A DNA stretch of 42,041 bases from Nitrososphaerota archaeon. GTDB lineage: Archaea > Thermoproteota > Nitrososphaeria > Nitrososphaerales > Nitrosopumilaceae. Of the stretch, positions 14,719 to 22,679 are shown one piece after another. The stretch spans positions 1 to 42,041 of the forward strand of contig JACZTB010000010.1 in NCBI GenBank assembly GCA_022573895.1. The letters run 5' to 3'. The notes below the pieces were generated by a model that saw only the letters and a list, made by a program, of their open reading frames with translations, did no database searches and was not told the origin of the DNA. How positions within the stretch are numbered: the stretch's first letter is position 1; every line of letters starts with the position of its first letter. The translations under genes were made by a program, and so were the position numbers.

Positions 14719-16431
14719 ATGGCGATTGATTTGATAGATAAAATGGAAACTATGACAGGTGCAAAGGCCTTGATGACGGCTATGGAAAAAGAAGGCGTCA
14801 AGCAAGTGTTTGGTATACCCGGAGGTGCAAACCTTCCAATGTATGACGAATTTGCTAGATGTAATATAAGACATATCTTGGCAAGACATGAACAATCAGC
14901 AGCTCATATGGCTGATGGTTTTGGTAGAGTTAGCAGAAAACCTGGTGTTTGTTTTGCAACATCAGGACCCGGTGCCACTAATATATTGACTGGGCTTGCA
15001 ACAGCGCAAGCTGATTCTTCACCAATGGTTGCTGTAACTGGTCAAGTACCTGTTGCAATGATTGGACGAGATGCATTTCAAGAAAGTGATATTATTGGAA
15101 TGTCAAACCCTGTTGTAAAATATGCATTTCAACCAAGAAAAGCTAATGAAGTTCCAGAAGCTGTAAGAAAAGGATTTTACATTGCAAGAACTGGACGACC
15201 AGGACCTGTACTTATTGACATTCCAAAAGATGTTCAAACAAACGAAGCAGAGATGGAATTTCCAGATGAATTTAAAATTCAAGGCTATCATCCTTGGGCT
15301 GATCCTGATATTGCTGCATGTGAAAGAGCAATTGATATGTTACTTAATTCAGAAAAACCAATCATTTTAGCTGGTGGAGGAACTATTATCTCATCTGCCT
15401 TTGCTGAATTACAATCTATTGCTGAAACTCTTATGCTTCCAGTAGTTACTACTTTCAAAGGTAAGGGTGCATTTCCTGAAAATCATCCTTTGTCATTAGG
15501 CCCGATTGGAATGCATGGCCATGCAGAGGCAAACAAAATGATGACAGAAGCTGACTGTGTATTAGCAATAGGCACTAGGTTTTCTGATAGATCAGTTGGA
15601 ACCTTTGAGGCATTTGAGAAGAGGCTCAAAATTATTCACATGGATGTTGATCCTGCTGAGATTGGTAAAAACCAAACAGCTCAGGTTGCTGTAGTTGGAG
15701 ATGTTAAAGCATCACTTCGAATAATGATAAAATTACTTTTGCAGAGGGCTATCAAGAAAACTGAAGAGAGTACTTGGATAAAACATGTCAAAGAGACAAA
15801 GGCTTACTGGAAAGAAAACTTGAAAATTCATCCAGGTGAAATGGGTGCTGCAAAAATTTTACGTAAACTCAGAGAATTATTACCTGTTGAATCAATCATC
15901 ACTACTGAAGTAGGACAACACCAAATGTGGGCATCATTGTTCTATGATGTAATTCAACCTGGTACTTTCTTTAGTTCTACTGGACTAGGTACTATGGGTT
16001 GGGGATTTCCAGCATCAATTGGTGCCAAAGTTGCAAGACCTGATGTTCCAGTTGTAGATATTGCTGGGGACGGTAGCTTTAGCATGACAGAAAACTCTCT
16101 CGCAACTGCAGTATTGGAGGATATTCCAGTAATTGTGTTTATCTTAAACAACTTTTCATTAGGAATGGTAGCTCAATGGCAAAGAACTTTCTATGATAAA
16201 AGAATGATTGGAGTAGATCAACAACATTGTCCTGATTATGTAAAATTAGCCGAATCATATGGAGCTCAAGGAATTAGAGCACAGTCAATGGATGAGCTTG
16301 ACAAGGCAATTAAAACTGCATTAAGCAGTGATGTTGCCACTGTAATTGATATTCCAATTGATCCATTAGAAGATGTATTGCCATTTGTAGCTCCTGGGAC
16401 TTCGCTTTCGGATATGGTCTTACCATCATAG
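14719..16431 (+). CDS. ilvB: Acetolactate synthase large subunit
   Basis: A 570-residue ThDP enzyme making acetolactate or acetohydroxybutyrate, the first committed step to valine, leucine and isoleucine. The N-terminal ThDP domain has the activating Glu in RHEQSAAHMADG (Glu58) and SGPGATN. The central FAD-type domain covers about 200-345. The C-terminal ThDP-binding domain has GDGS at 450-453 with the distal NN of FILNN. The length is normal. The small-subunit gene starts 9 nt after its stop. A TATA box 23 nt upstream marks it as the first gene of the operon. Confidence 0.95.
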   Translation: MAIDLIDKMETMTGAKALMTAMEKEGVKQVFGIPGGANLPMYDEFARCNIRHILARHEQSAAHMADGFGRVSRKPGVCFATSGPGATNILTGLATAQADSSPMVAVTGQVPVAMIGRDAFQESDIIGMSNPVVKYAFQPRKANEVPEAVRKGFYIARTGRPGPVLIDIPKDVQTNEAEMEFPDEFKIQGYHPWADPDIAACERAIDMLLNSEKPIILAGGGTIISSAFAELQSIAETLMLPVVTTFKGKGAFPENHPLSLGPIGMHGHAEANKMMTEADCVLAIGTRFSDRSVGTFEAFEKRLKIIHMDVDPAEIGKNQTAQVAVVGDVKASLRIMIKLLLQRAIKKTEESTWIKHVKETKAYWKENLKIHPGEMGAAKILRKLRELLPVESIITTEVGQHQMWASLFYDVIQPGTFFSSTGLGTMGWGFPASIGAKVARPDVPVVDIAGDGSFSMTENSLATAVLEDIPVIVFILNNFSLGMVAQWQRTFYDKRMIGVDQQHCPDYVKLAESYGAQGIRAQSMDELDKAIKTALSSDVATVIDIPIDPLEDVLPFVAPGTSLSDMVLPS

Positions 16432-16440
16432 TGATAAATC

Positions 16441-16923
16441 ATGTGGGCAATTCTTTCTATTTTAGTTGAAAACAAACCAGGAATCTTGTTTAAGGTAACT
16501 AATCTTTTCAGGTCAAGAAACTTCAATATTGATAGTATTTCAGTAGGTGTAACTGAAAATCCAGATTATTCTAGAATGACTATTACTACTTATGGTGATG
16601 AAAAGCGAGTGACACAAATTGTAAAACAACTCGATAAGATGATTGATACAGTAGAGGTCAAGCACTTAGATGAACACAAAACAGTATACCGCGAACTCTG
16701 TCTTTTTATGATAAAGCTCAGCAATGCAAATGATAGTATGGAAATTAACAAGATAGCCAATGCATATGGCGGAAAAGTGCATGATGTGAAGAAGAAATCA
16801 CTTATGGTAGAATTAACTGCAACTCCTGAACAAATCAAAGCATTTGAGGAATTGATAAAGCCATTTGGTATTCTTGATGTAGCACGAACTGGCGTTGCTG
16901 CTTTGCAAAGGAGTGAATCATGA
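16441..16923 (+). CDS. ilvN: Acetolactate synthase small (regulatory) subunit
   Basis: A 160-residue protein with an N-terminal ACT domain (MWAILSILVENKPGILFKV...RSRNFNIDSISVG, about 1-75) and a C-terminal ALS small-subunit domain. It stimulates the large subunit and carries valine feedback sensitivity in known systems. Its stop overlaps the leuA ATG (ATGA), so the genes are translationally coupled. The sequence does not show whether valine still inhibits it. Confidence 0.93.
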   Translation: MWAILSILVENKPGILFKVTNLFRSRNFNIDSISVGVTENPDYSRMTITTYGDEKRVTQIVKQLDKMIDTVEVKHLDEHKTVYRELCLFMIKLSNANDSMEINKIANAYGGKVHDVKKKSLMVELTATPEQIKAFEELIKPFGILDVARTGVAALQRSES

Positions 16924-18434
16924 AAGTTAGAATATTTGATACAACATTAAGAGATGGAGAACAAACTCTTGGAGTTTCTTTATCCCCTGATCAAAAACTC
17001 TCTATTGCAAAAAAACTTGATGCTCTAGGTGTTGATACAATTGAAGCAGGATTTCCAATCGTTTCAGATGGTGAATTAAAAGGAATTAAGATGATTGCTA
17101 GCGAAGGATTATCTTGTGAGATTGTTGGATTAGCAAGAACTAACAAAAGAGACATTGATGCTGCAATTGATGCTGGATTAAATTCTATTCACACATTCAT
17201 TGCAACTTCTGATATTCACTTGGAGTATAAACTCAAAATGACAAGAGATCAAGTACTTGAAAAAGCAATTGAAGCAGTAGAATATGGAAAATCAAGAGGC
17301 ATTCAAGTTGAATTCTCAGCAGAAGATGCTACAAGAACTGATAGGGAATTCTTGAAAAAGGTGTTTGGTGAAGTTGCAAAAGCAGGAGCTGATAGGATTG
17401 ATATTCCAGATACTGTAGGATACTCTACTCCTGAGTATATGGCAGAAATTACTAGAGATGCTGTTGCTGTAACAAAACTCCCTGTTAGTGTTCATTGTCA
17501 TAATGACTTTGGATTAGCTGTTGCAAATGCATTATCTGGAATTCATGCAGGTGCTCAGTGTGCACATGTTACAATTAATGGAATTGGTGAACGTGCAGGA
17601 AATGCATCCTTAGAAGAACTCTCCATGGCCTTACAATGCTTGCCTTATGATCAAAAATATGAAACCAACATTAAGTCTGAATTAATCTATGAGACTTCTA
17701 GATATGTTTCAAAAATTATGGGCATCAAAGTTCAACCAAACAAGGCTATTGTTGGGGATAATGCATTTGGACACGAGTCTGGAATTCATACTCATGGTGT
17801 GTTGAATAATCCTCTTACATACGAACCAATCAGTCCTGAATTAGTTGGAAGAAAAAGACGGCTTCGTGTTGGAAAACATGCAGGAGTTCATGGAATGAAT
17901 GCAATGCTTGCAGAATATGGAGTCAAACCAACAGATGAACAATCAAAACAGATTCTTGCTAAAATCAAAGTGTTAGGTGATCAAGGAAAACAAATCACTG
18001 ATGTTGAGTTACTTTCTATTGCAAGCGAAATCTTAGGTGAAAAAGGAATCAAAAGAATTGTTCAATTAACAGGATTTTCAGTCTCAACTGGAATTGGAAT
18101 TATGCCTTATGCATTTGTAAAATTAAACATTGATGGAAAAGAGTTTATCGGAACTGATTACGGAGTTGGACCTGTAGATGCAGCATTAAATGCAATTCAG
18201 AAGATTACGGGAAAAATTTCAGAAATAAGAATAAAAGATTATTTTTTAGCATCTATCTCTGGCGGTTCAACTGCATTATGTGAGGTTACAATTAGTGTAG
18301 AGGATGCACAAGGAAATACAGTTTCAGCAAAATCTGTTGGAGAAGATATTGTAACTACAAGTGTTCAAGCTGTGGTTGATGGGATTAATAGAATCATGCT
18401 TAAAAAGATGCAAAAAGAAAAACAGGTAAGCTAA
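16920..18434 (+). CDS. leuA: 2-isopropylmalate synthase
   Basis: A 504-residue Claisen-type acyltransferase. The HMGL-like barrel has the metal and catalytic motifs DTTLRDGEQTLGVSL at the start, VHCHNDFGLA (about 190) and TINGIGERAGNA (about 215). The C-terminal LeuA regulatory domain (about 370-500) is present, so leucine feedback is possible. Length and context, between acetolactate synthase and a LeuB-type dehydrogenase, favour isopropylmalate synthase over citramalate or homocitrate synthase, though these relatives cannot be separated by eye with full certainty. It overlaps ilvN by 4 nt. Confidence 0.88.
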   Translation: MKVRIFDTTLRDGEQTLGVSLSPDQKLSIAKKLDALGVDTIEAGFPIVSDGELKGIKMIASEGLSCEIVGLARTNKRDIDAAIDAGLNSIHTFIATSDIHLEYKLKMTRDQVLEKAIEAVEYGKSRGIQVEFSAEDATRTDREFLKKVFGEVAKAGADRIDIPDTVGYSTPEYMAEITRDAVAVTKLPVSVHCHNDFGLAVANALSGIHAGAQCAHVTINGIGERAGNASLEELSMALQCLPYDQKYETNIKSELIYETSRYVSKIMGIKVQPNKAIVGDNAFGHESGIHTHGVLNNPLTYEPISPELVGRKRRLRVGKHAGVHGMNAMLAEYGVKPTDEQSKQILAKIKVLGDQGKQITDVELLSIASEILGEKGIKRIVQLTGFSVSTGIGIMPYAFVKLNIDGKEFIGTDYGVGPVDAALNAIQKITGKISEIRIKDYFLASISGGSTALCEVTISVEDAQGNTVSAKSVGEDIVTTSVQAVVDGINRIMLKKMQKEKQVS

Positions 18435-18466
18435 ATCCTAAAATTCCCTTATTCTGAAGTGATATA

Positions 18467-19480
18467 ATGTACAAAATATCATTAATTACTGGAGATGGCA
18501 TTGGTCCTGAAATATCAGAATCTGCAATTTCTGTATTAAATACAATTAATGACAAACTTGATTTGAAATTTGAAATTACTAAATTATCTGCTGGGGACAA
18601 AGCACTTGAGCAGACAGGAAAAGCACTTCCTGATGAGACCATTAATGTGATAAAACAATCTGATGCATGTTTGAAAGCTCCTGTCGGTGAAAGTGCTGCT
18701 GATGTAATAGTTGTATTAAGAAGAATGCTTGATCTTTATGCCAATATTAGACCTGCAAAATCATATCCTCACATGCCTGCCTTACGTGATGATATTGATA
18801 TGGTGATAGTTCGAGAAAATACAGAAGACCTTTACACAGGCAAAGAATTCAGAGTGGGGGATTCTGCAGTAGCATTAAGGATAATTTCTGAAAGCGCATC
18901 AAAAAGAATTGCAAAATATGCATTTGAAACTGCAAAACAACGAAATTCAAAGAAAAAAGTAACATGTGTTCATAAATCAAATGTTATGAGAGTTACAGAT
19001 GGATTATTTGTAAAAGCATGTACTGATGTTTCAAAAGATTATCCTGAAATTGCATTTGAGCAGATGTATGTGGATGCTTGTGCAATGAATTTAATCCGTC
19101 AACCAGAACAGTTTGATGTTGTAGTCACCACAAATTTGTATGGTGATATTCTCTCTGATGAATCCTCTCAGGTTGTAGGGGGATTAGGAATGGCACCAGC
19201 TGCAAATATTGGTGATAACTTTGCATTGTTTGAACCAGTTCATGGAGCTGCATTTGATATTGCAGGGCAAGACATTGCAAATCCATCCTCCTTCTTACTC
19301 TCTATCAAAATGATGCTTGATTGGCTTGGATCCAAACATAATGATTCAAGATGTTTTCAAGTAGGCCAAAAGTTAGAATCTACAATCTTTGGTTTGGTAA
19401 AATCCGGTATCAAAACCAAGGACATTGGTGGAGACAAGACCACTTCAGAATTTACCAAACATATTACAGATAATCTCTAA
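18467..19480 (+). CDS. leuB: 3-isopropylmalate dehydrogenase-type enzyme
   Basis: A 337-residue beta-decarboxylating dehydrogenase of the isocitrate/isopropylmalate family. It shows ITGDGIGPEI at the N-terminus, LLRxxLDLYANIRP-type text (RRMLDLYANIRPAKSYP), VRENTEDLYTG (substrate-specificity helix), HKSNVMRVTDGLF, and the C-terminal GLGMAPAANIG...FEPVHGAAFDIAGQ. Operon position after leuA favours isopropylmalate as substrate; leuC and leuD are not nearby. The last five codons including the stop are part of a 20-bp sequence found three more times downstream, where a mobile element has used the leuB end as target without damaging it. Confidence 0.88.
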   Translation: MYKISLITGDGIGPEISESAISVLNTINDKLDLKFEITKLSAGDKALEQTGKALPDETINVIKQSDACLKAPVGESAADVIVVLRRMLDLYANIRPAKSYPHMPALRDDIDMVIVRENTEDLYTGKEFRVGDSAVALRIISESASKRIAKYAFETAKQRNSKKKVTCVHKSNVMRVTDGLFVKACTDVSKDYPEIAFEQMYVDACAMNLIRQPEQFDVVVTTNLYGDILSDESSQVVGGLGMAPAANIGDNFALFEPVHGAAFDIAGQDIANPSSFLLSIKMMLDWLGSKHNDSRCFQVGQKLESTIFGLVKSGIKTKDIGGDKTTSEFTKHITDNL

Positions 19481-19483
19481 AAA
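19464..19483. repeat. Target-site repeat copy 1 (leuB end)
   Basis: TTACAGATAATCTCTAAAAA, containing the leuB stop codon. Identical copies lie at 22259 and 23189, and a one-mismatch copy at 23606. The core ACAGATAATCTCTAA (19466-19480) is 15 bp, the size of a casposon target-site duplication. Confidence 0.9.
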
Positions 19484-19558
19484 GGCAACGCCCCCCCTTT
19501 GCGAGTAATTTTACGACGGTTAATCATGTTATATTGTACGTTATGATTTGTTGGAAAG
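19481..19558. repeat. Left terminal inverted repeat of the casposon
   Basis: It starts AAAGGCAACG, then seven C, TTTGCG. It ends inward with GTTATGATTTGTTGGAAAG. Its order (A-run, C-run, CATAAC/GTTATG, TTTGTTGGAAA) matches the inverted right end at 22183-22260 over about 75 bp, with many differences. Confidence 0.7.
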
Positions 19559-19590
19559 TATTGAAATAATCAAAATACAAAAATTTTTTG

Positions 19591-20202
19591 ATGGCAAATA
19601 TTTCCTGTGTTCTGTTTGATCTAGGCGGAGTTATTGTAAACTGGCATGATTCATGGTTGATACAAGAAGTATGTAATGAGTTTCAATTACAAAAAGAAAA
19701 ATTATCTGAAGAATATCACAAAAATCTTCCAGATATTACAACTGGAAGAATAAACGAAAAAGAATTTTGGTACAACATTGGAAAGGAACTTGAATCATCA
19801 AAATTGATGAATCTGAACGAATCACTTTTGGATAAAATATTTCGAAAACGTGTTTCATTAAATAATTCTGTTATTTCTCTCTCTAGAAATTTATCTCAAA
19901 AAGGTGTAACTGTTGGGATTTTATCCAACACTGAACGTGTAACTTATTCTGTAGTTGAGGATTTGGTCTCTTTAAATCATTTCAAGTACAAATTTCTATC
20001 CTATGAGATAGGTCATTTGAAACCAGATCCTGAGATATACAAATACGTAATTGACAACATACCATTTCCTAAAGAAGAATTATTTTTTATAGATGATCTC
20101 AAACCTAATGTTGAATCTGCGCGTTCTGCTGGAATGGATTCAGTGCAGTATTTTGATTATGATGAACTTGTAAAGGAATGTCATAATCGTAAACTCATAT
20201 GA
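19591..20202 (+). CDS. HAD-superfamily hydrolase, casposon cargo
   Basis: A 203-residue HAD-IA type hydrolase. Motif I is FDLGGVIVNW with the nucleophile Asp10; motif II is GILSNTE; motif III has Lys in GHLKPDPEIY; motif IV is FFIDDLKPNV. The second Asp of motif I is replaced (D-L-G-G-V), as in YihX-like sugar-phosphate phosphatases. The natural substrate is unknown. It begins 32 nt inside the left inverted repeat, and its stop overlaps the ATG of the Cas1 fragment (ATGA), so it is carried by the mobile element. An upstream TTG adds one residue; the ATG at 19591 is preferred. Confidence 0.83.
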   Translation: MANISCVLFDLGGVIVNWHDSWLIQEVCNEFQLQKEKLSEEYHKNLPDITTGRINEKEFWYNIGKELESSKLMNLNESLLDKIFRKRVSLNNSVISLSRNLSQKGVTVGILSNTERVTYSVVEDLVSLNHFKYKFLSYEIGHLKPDPEIYKYVIDNIPFPKEELFFIDDLKPNVESARSAGMDSVQYFDYDELVKECHNRKLI

Positions 20203-20447
20203 CACTAAAAGGTCAGCAAAATCATTACAACACAAAATTTCTCAAAGGCTATGGTCACTCCATCTCAGTAAAAAATTCTAAAATAATTCTAAAAAATAAC
20301 TACAATCCTTTCTCAGAACCACAAACAGAAGAATGGTTTATCAGAGATATGCCATACGATAGAATAGTTCTTCAGGGAAAAGGATACATCTCTACTGAGA
20401 GTTTGTCATTACTATCACACAAGGCAGAAATTAAAAGAAGATGGTAA
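20199..20447 (+). pseudogene. Cas1-like casposase, N-terminal fragment
   Basis: The frame starts MTLKGQQNHYNTKFLKGYGH and continues through ISVKNSKIILKNN, EEWFIRDMPYDRIVLQGKGYIS and TESLSLLS. This is the N-terminal beta domain of Cas1 as seen in archaeal casposases. The homology stops at about residue 70, around 20415-20425, where the sequence becomes polymerase text in another frame. The all-helical C-terminal domain with the catalytic Glu, His and Asp is missing, so it cannot integrate DNA. It overlaps the HAD gene by 4 nt. The assignment rests on recognition of the Cas1 N-terminus plus the adjacent PolB and inverted repeats. Confidence 0.75.
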
Positions 20448-21045
20448 TCCCTTGCAATTACCACTAAAGGTAATTCTAAACTCAATTTATGGGAAAACTG
20501 CCCAAAGGATAGGAAACAGGATTGGTAACCTGTACAATCCTGTAATTTGCGCTACAATTACTGGTCATGCAAGGGCAATTTTGTATGATTTTGTCATGAA
20601 AAATGGTTTAGAGAAAGATGTGGTCTCTTTTGCTACTGATTCTATACTTTCAACAAAAAAACTCAATGTAAATTCAACAAAGATAGGCGGATGGAAGTTT
20701 GAAAAATCTGCAAAGGATACCTTTGTTGTTTAAAATGGAATAAACAGAATGAATGACAAGTGGAAAAAACGTGGCATCTTTTCATACAAAGGAAAAAAGT
20801 TTGAACAACTCGATACAGAAGTTATAGATGGAAACATCTACATGATTTACGAGGAGAAAAAACCAAACACGCTTAGAGCATCAATTAATTCTGGCAAGAT
20901 AAATCAAATAGGAAAATTTGATATTCGGAAAAGGAAGATTAATCTAAATGCTGATCAAAAACGGTATTGGTCTGGACAGAGATTAAAATCAATTAATGAT
21001 AGAATCATGAATGTTTCAGTCCCTTGGAATTTGGATATGATTTGA
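20422..21045 (+). pseudogene. Family B DNA polymerase, C-terminal fragment with stop
   Basis: The frame begins RQKLKEDGNPLQLPLKVILN, whose KVILNSIYGKT is PolB motif B, followed by VVSFATDSILSTKKL (motif C, A-T-D-S in place of D-T-D-S) and GKFDIRK...LNADQKRYWSGQ toward the C-terminus. The exonuclease domain and motif A are absent. A TAA at 20731-20733 sits where related proteins would have Q-N-G-I-x-R, so a CAA to TAA change is likely; the frame continues unchanged to 21045. Upstream it is joined directly to the Cas1 fragment, so one deletion removed the end of cas1 and the start of polB. This is clearly a pseudogene. Confidence 0.8.
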
Positions 21046-21076
21046 AATTATTTTTTGTGAAGGATAAGAATTTTAA
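21041..21076 (+). repeat. Direct repeat flanking a small gene, copy 1
   Basis: TTTGAAATTATTTTTTGTGA and the following 16 nt recur, with a few changes, at 21340-21375. The copies flank the 70-residue gene at 21102-21314. This could be the footprint of a duplication or of an insertion within the casposon. Confidence 0.7.
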
Positions 21077-21101
21077 AAAAGGATGTATACATTACAAAAT
21101 T

Positions 21102-21314
21102 ATGACTGAATATATCATAACTCCATTTAATGAAATTAAACTAGTTGGTAATTGGAGGGAAGCTGGAATGAGAGAACATATGACTTGGTATGAAGCTGAA
21201 GGTGAAGATTGCAAGATAAAATTGGTAAGGGATAAGGAAGAAGATGTCTATGAAATTGGAAAAGGTGAAATGATCAAAGTTGATTATCAATATGTGCACA
21301 TACCTTTTCGATAA
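21102..21314 (+). CDS. Small unknown protein in the casposon, 70 aa
   Basis: ATG at 21102 (MTEYIITPFNEIKLVGNWRE). The protein is charged, with alternating strands (EDCKIKLVRDKEEDVYEIGKG) and the end VDYQYVHIPFR, which suggests a small beta-rich fold. A longer reading from 21024 runs through polymerase sequence and is less likely. It lies between two 36-bp direct repeats. No family recognised. Location suggests accessory cargo or a broken neighbour gene of the element. Confidence 0.5.
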   Translation: MTEYIITPFNEIKLVGNWREAGMREHMTWYEAEGEDCKIKLVRDKEEDVYEIGKGEMIKVDYQYVHIPFR

Positions 21315-21339
21315 ATCAGATTTTTAAAGGATAAATTGT

Positions 21340-21375
21340 TTTGAAATTATTTTTTGGGAAGGATGAGAATTGAAA
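21340..21375 (+). repeat. Direct repeat flanking a small gene, copy 2
   Basis: TTTGAAATTATTTTTTGGGA and the bases after it match copy 1 at 21041 with about four differences over 36 nt. Confidence 0.7.
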
Positions 21376-21439
21376 ATCCATATCCTCTGAGAAATTTTAC
21401 GTTGTAGTGATTTCTCTTTTCTTTAAGAGTCAATTATGA

Positions 21440-22018
21440 CTAGGACACATCTTTGCGTAATTCATCAAATCTATCTACATATTCTTTGAAATGCTTGTCA
21501 AATTGTTTAGGTGTACCAACCTTTCCCAAATACACATGATTATGAGAACCCATTTTTGCTATGACTGGTTTTAGGGCATTAAAAATTTTTTGTCGTGCAT
21601 TTAGTTGTGCTAATCTCTTTTTTTCAAATTTACTTCGTCCTTTACACGGAAAAGATTTTCTAAAAAAAATATCCTCTACTGTTGTTTGAGCCATTCGTGC
21701 AAATTCTTCAGTTAGATCAAATGCACCTTGAAAAAATTTTAATAGTTTTTCATTTTCACTAACTGGCCAAGATTCTCTACTAAAAGTTGCAATAGTTGGG
21801 TCAAACATTGCACTTATTCTAATATTGATTATTTCATAACTATCTACTTGATTTGAATATCTTAATTCGTATCTAGGTTGTAGTGTAGATCCGAATTCTA
21901 TTGTATCGGAATCTGAATTTTCTTGGATATGTTCTAACCCTATTTGAAATTCCTTTGTCCAAGGTATGAGTTTATCATCTGAACCTTGTGCAACCGTTAT
22001 GCCTATCGAACCACTCAT
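21440..22018 (-). CDS. Unknown casposon cargo protein, 192 aa
   Basis: ATG at 22018 and a single intact frame on the strand opposite to cas1/polB. The N-terminal half is beta-like (GSIGITVAQGSDDKLIPWTK, then TLQPRYELRYSNQVDSYEII). The C-terminal half is basic and helical (RSKFEKKRLAQLNARQKIFN, then a GSHNHVYLGKVGTPKQFDKHF segment). No membrane segment or signal peptide. I recognise no family. The intact frame beside decayed cas1 and polB suggests that it is either selected or more recent. It is inside the inverted repeats and hence cargo by position. Confidence 0.65.
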   Translation of the reverse strand: MSGSIGITVAQGSDDKLIPWTKEFQIGLEHIQENSDSDTIEFGSTLQPRYELRYSNQVDSYEIINIRISAMFDPTIATFSRESWPVSENEKLLKFFQGAFDLTEEFARMAQTTVEDIFFRKSFPCKGRSKFEKKRLAQLNARQKIFNALKPVIAKMGSHNHVYLGKVGTPKQFDKHFKEYVDRFDELRKDVS

Positions 22019-22052
22019 ATCTATTTCACATTTTACTTTGAATTAAAAATTT

Positions 22053-22139
22053 GCAAGACTGAAAGTGCCTTAGTATCTCAACATGTCGCAGTATAGCCGT
22101 TATGGGCGTGTGATCTTTTTTCAAAACCTTCAGTCTTGC
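22053..22139. repeat. Subterminal inverted repeat of casposon
   Basis: GCAAGACTGAA (22053-22063) and its exact inverse TTCAGTCTTGC (22129-22139) enclose 65 nt without a gene. The next element downstream has a near-identical pair (23023 and 23112), so this is a shared feature of the right halves. Confidence 0.7.
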
Positions 22140-22182
22140 TTGTTGCAACAAACGTCATTACTTCCATCATTACTAAAATACA

Positions 22183-22260
22183 ATTTCCAACAAACAAACT
22201 CACGTCATAACGCAAGTCATAACAAACTTTTCAGTCACGAAAAGGGGGGAGACCCTTTTT
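22183..22260. repeat. Right terminal inverted repeat of the casposon
   Basis: From ATTTCCAACAAACAAACTC inward to CACGAAAA, six G, AGACCCTTTTT at the tip. Inverted, it aligns with the left end of the next element (22276-22350) along its whole length, including GTTTGTTTGTTGGA, and more loosely with its own left end. Confidence 0.75.
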
Positions 22261-22278
22261 ACAGATAATCTCTAAAAA
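22259..22278. repeat. Target-site repeat copy 2
   Basis: Exact copy of the 20-bp leuB-end sequence at 19464-19483. It separates the casposon from the second element. Confidence 0.92.
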
Positions 22279-22444
22279 TAGTATGCCCCCTTTCTACGCT
22301 TGAAAAGTCCTACTAATCCAGATTATAATGTGAAGTTTGTTTGTTGGAGATTTTTGAAAAGTAATCATTATGAAATCTATGCTAGTTAGATTATTTCGTG
22401 ATCCATAGTAAGATTACGAAAAATGAAAATTATGAATGTTAATT

Positions 22445-22523
22445 TGCGGAAACTGAGAGGGCAAAGTGGATGTTGAATCGCCCTCGAGGTTGTGTTGACC
22501 TTAACCTCGAGTCAGCTTCCGCA
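22445..22523 (+). ncRNA. Possible three-way-junction RNA or DNA structure
   Basis: Nested complementary segments: TGCGGAA (22445-22451) with TTCCGCA (22517-22523), then CTGA (22453-22456) with TCAG (22512-22515). Inside are two hairpins: GAGGGC (22457-22462) with GCCCTC (22480-22485), and GAGGTT (22486-22491) with AACCTC (22503-22508). The last can extend to CTCGAGGTT/AACCTCGAG by opening the neighbour. It is higher in GC than its surroundings. It lacks tRNA T-arm and D-arm sequences. The strand is not determined, because the structure is symmetric in DNA. Confidence 0.5.
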
Positions 22524-22679
22524 GACATAATTAACAATTCATTACTAAAAAATAACATGTGTTTTGAATAATGTACATTCACAACCATTACGTTCACCGC
22601 AATATGACACTTCCAATGACAATACGGTAATGAATGGTGACATATTTAGCTAACATTCTTGGAGTTTCATCTGAATGCC

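Larger units (their letters stand above)
19481..22260 (+). mobile_element. Decayed casposon inserted at the leuB 3' end
   Basis: A 2780-bp element flanked by the 15-bp duplication ACAGATAATCTCTAA (19466-19480 and 22261-22275). Its ends are imperfect inverted repeats: the left end has AAAGGCAACG then seven C and TTTGCG, and ends inward at TTTGTTGGAAA. The inverted right end has AAAAAGGGTCT, six C and TTTTCG, and ends inward at TTTGTTGGAAA. Inside are a HAD hydrolase gene, a truncated Cas1-like gene, a truncated PolB and two small unknown genes. Cas1 plus PolB within inverted repeats defines casposons, and insertion at gene 3' ends is typical of them. It can no longer be autonomous, because the Cas1 catalytic half is deleted. 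Confidence 0.82.

Noticed and set aside
22083-22268. 61-codon plus-strand reading frame
   Set aside because: It runs through the subterminal inverted repeat and the right inverted repeat and ends in the target duplication; its composition follows those DNA elements and no family is visible.
22445-22523. tRNA gene
   Set aside because: The 7-bp end stem suggested an acceptor arm, but there is no GGTTC-type T-loop, no D-loop GG and no sensible anticodon arm; the fold has two, not three, inner hairpins.
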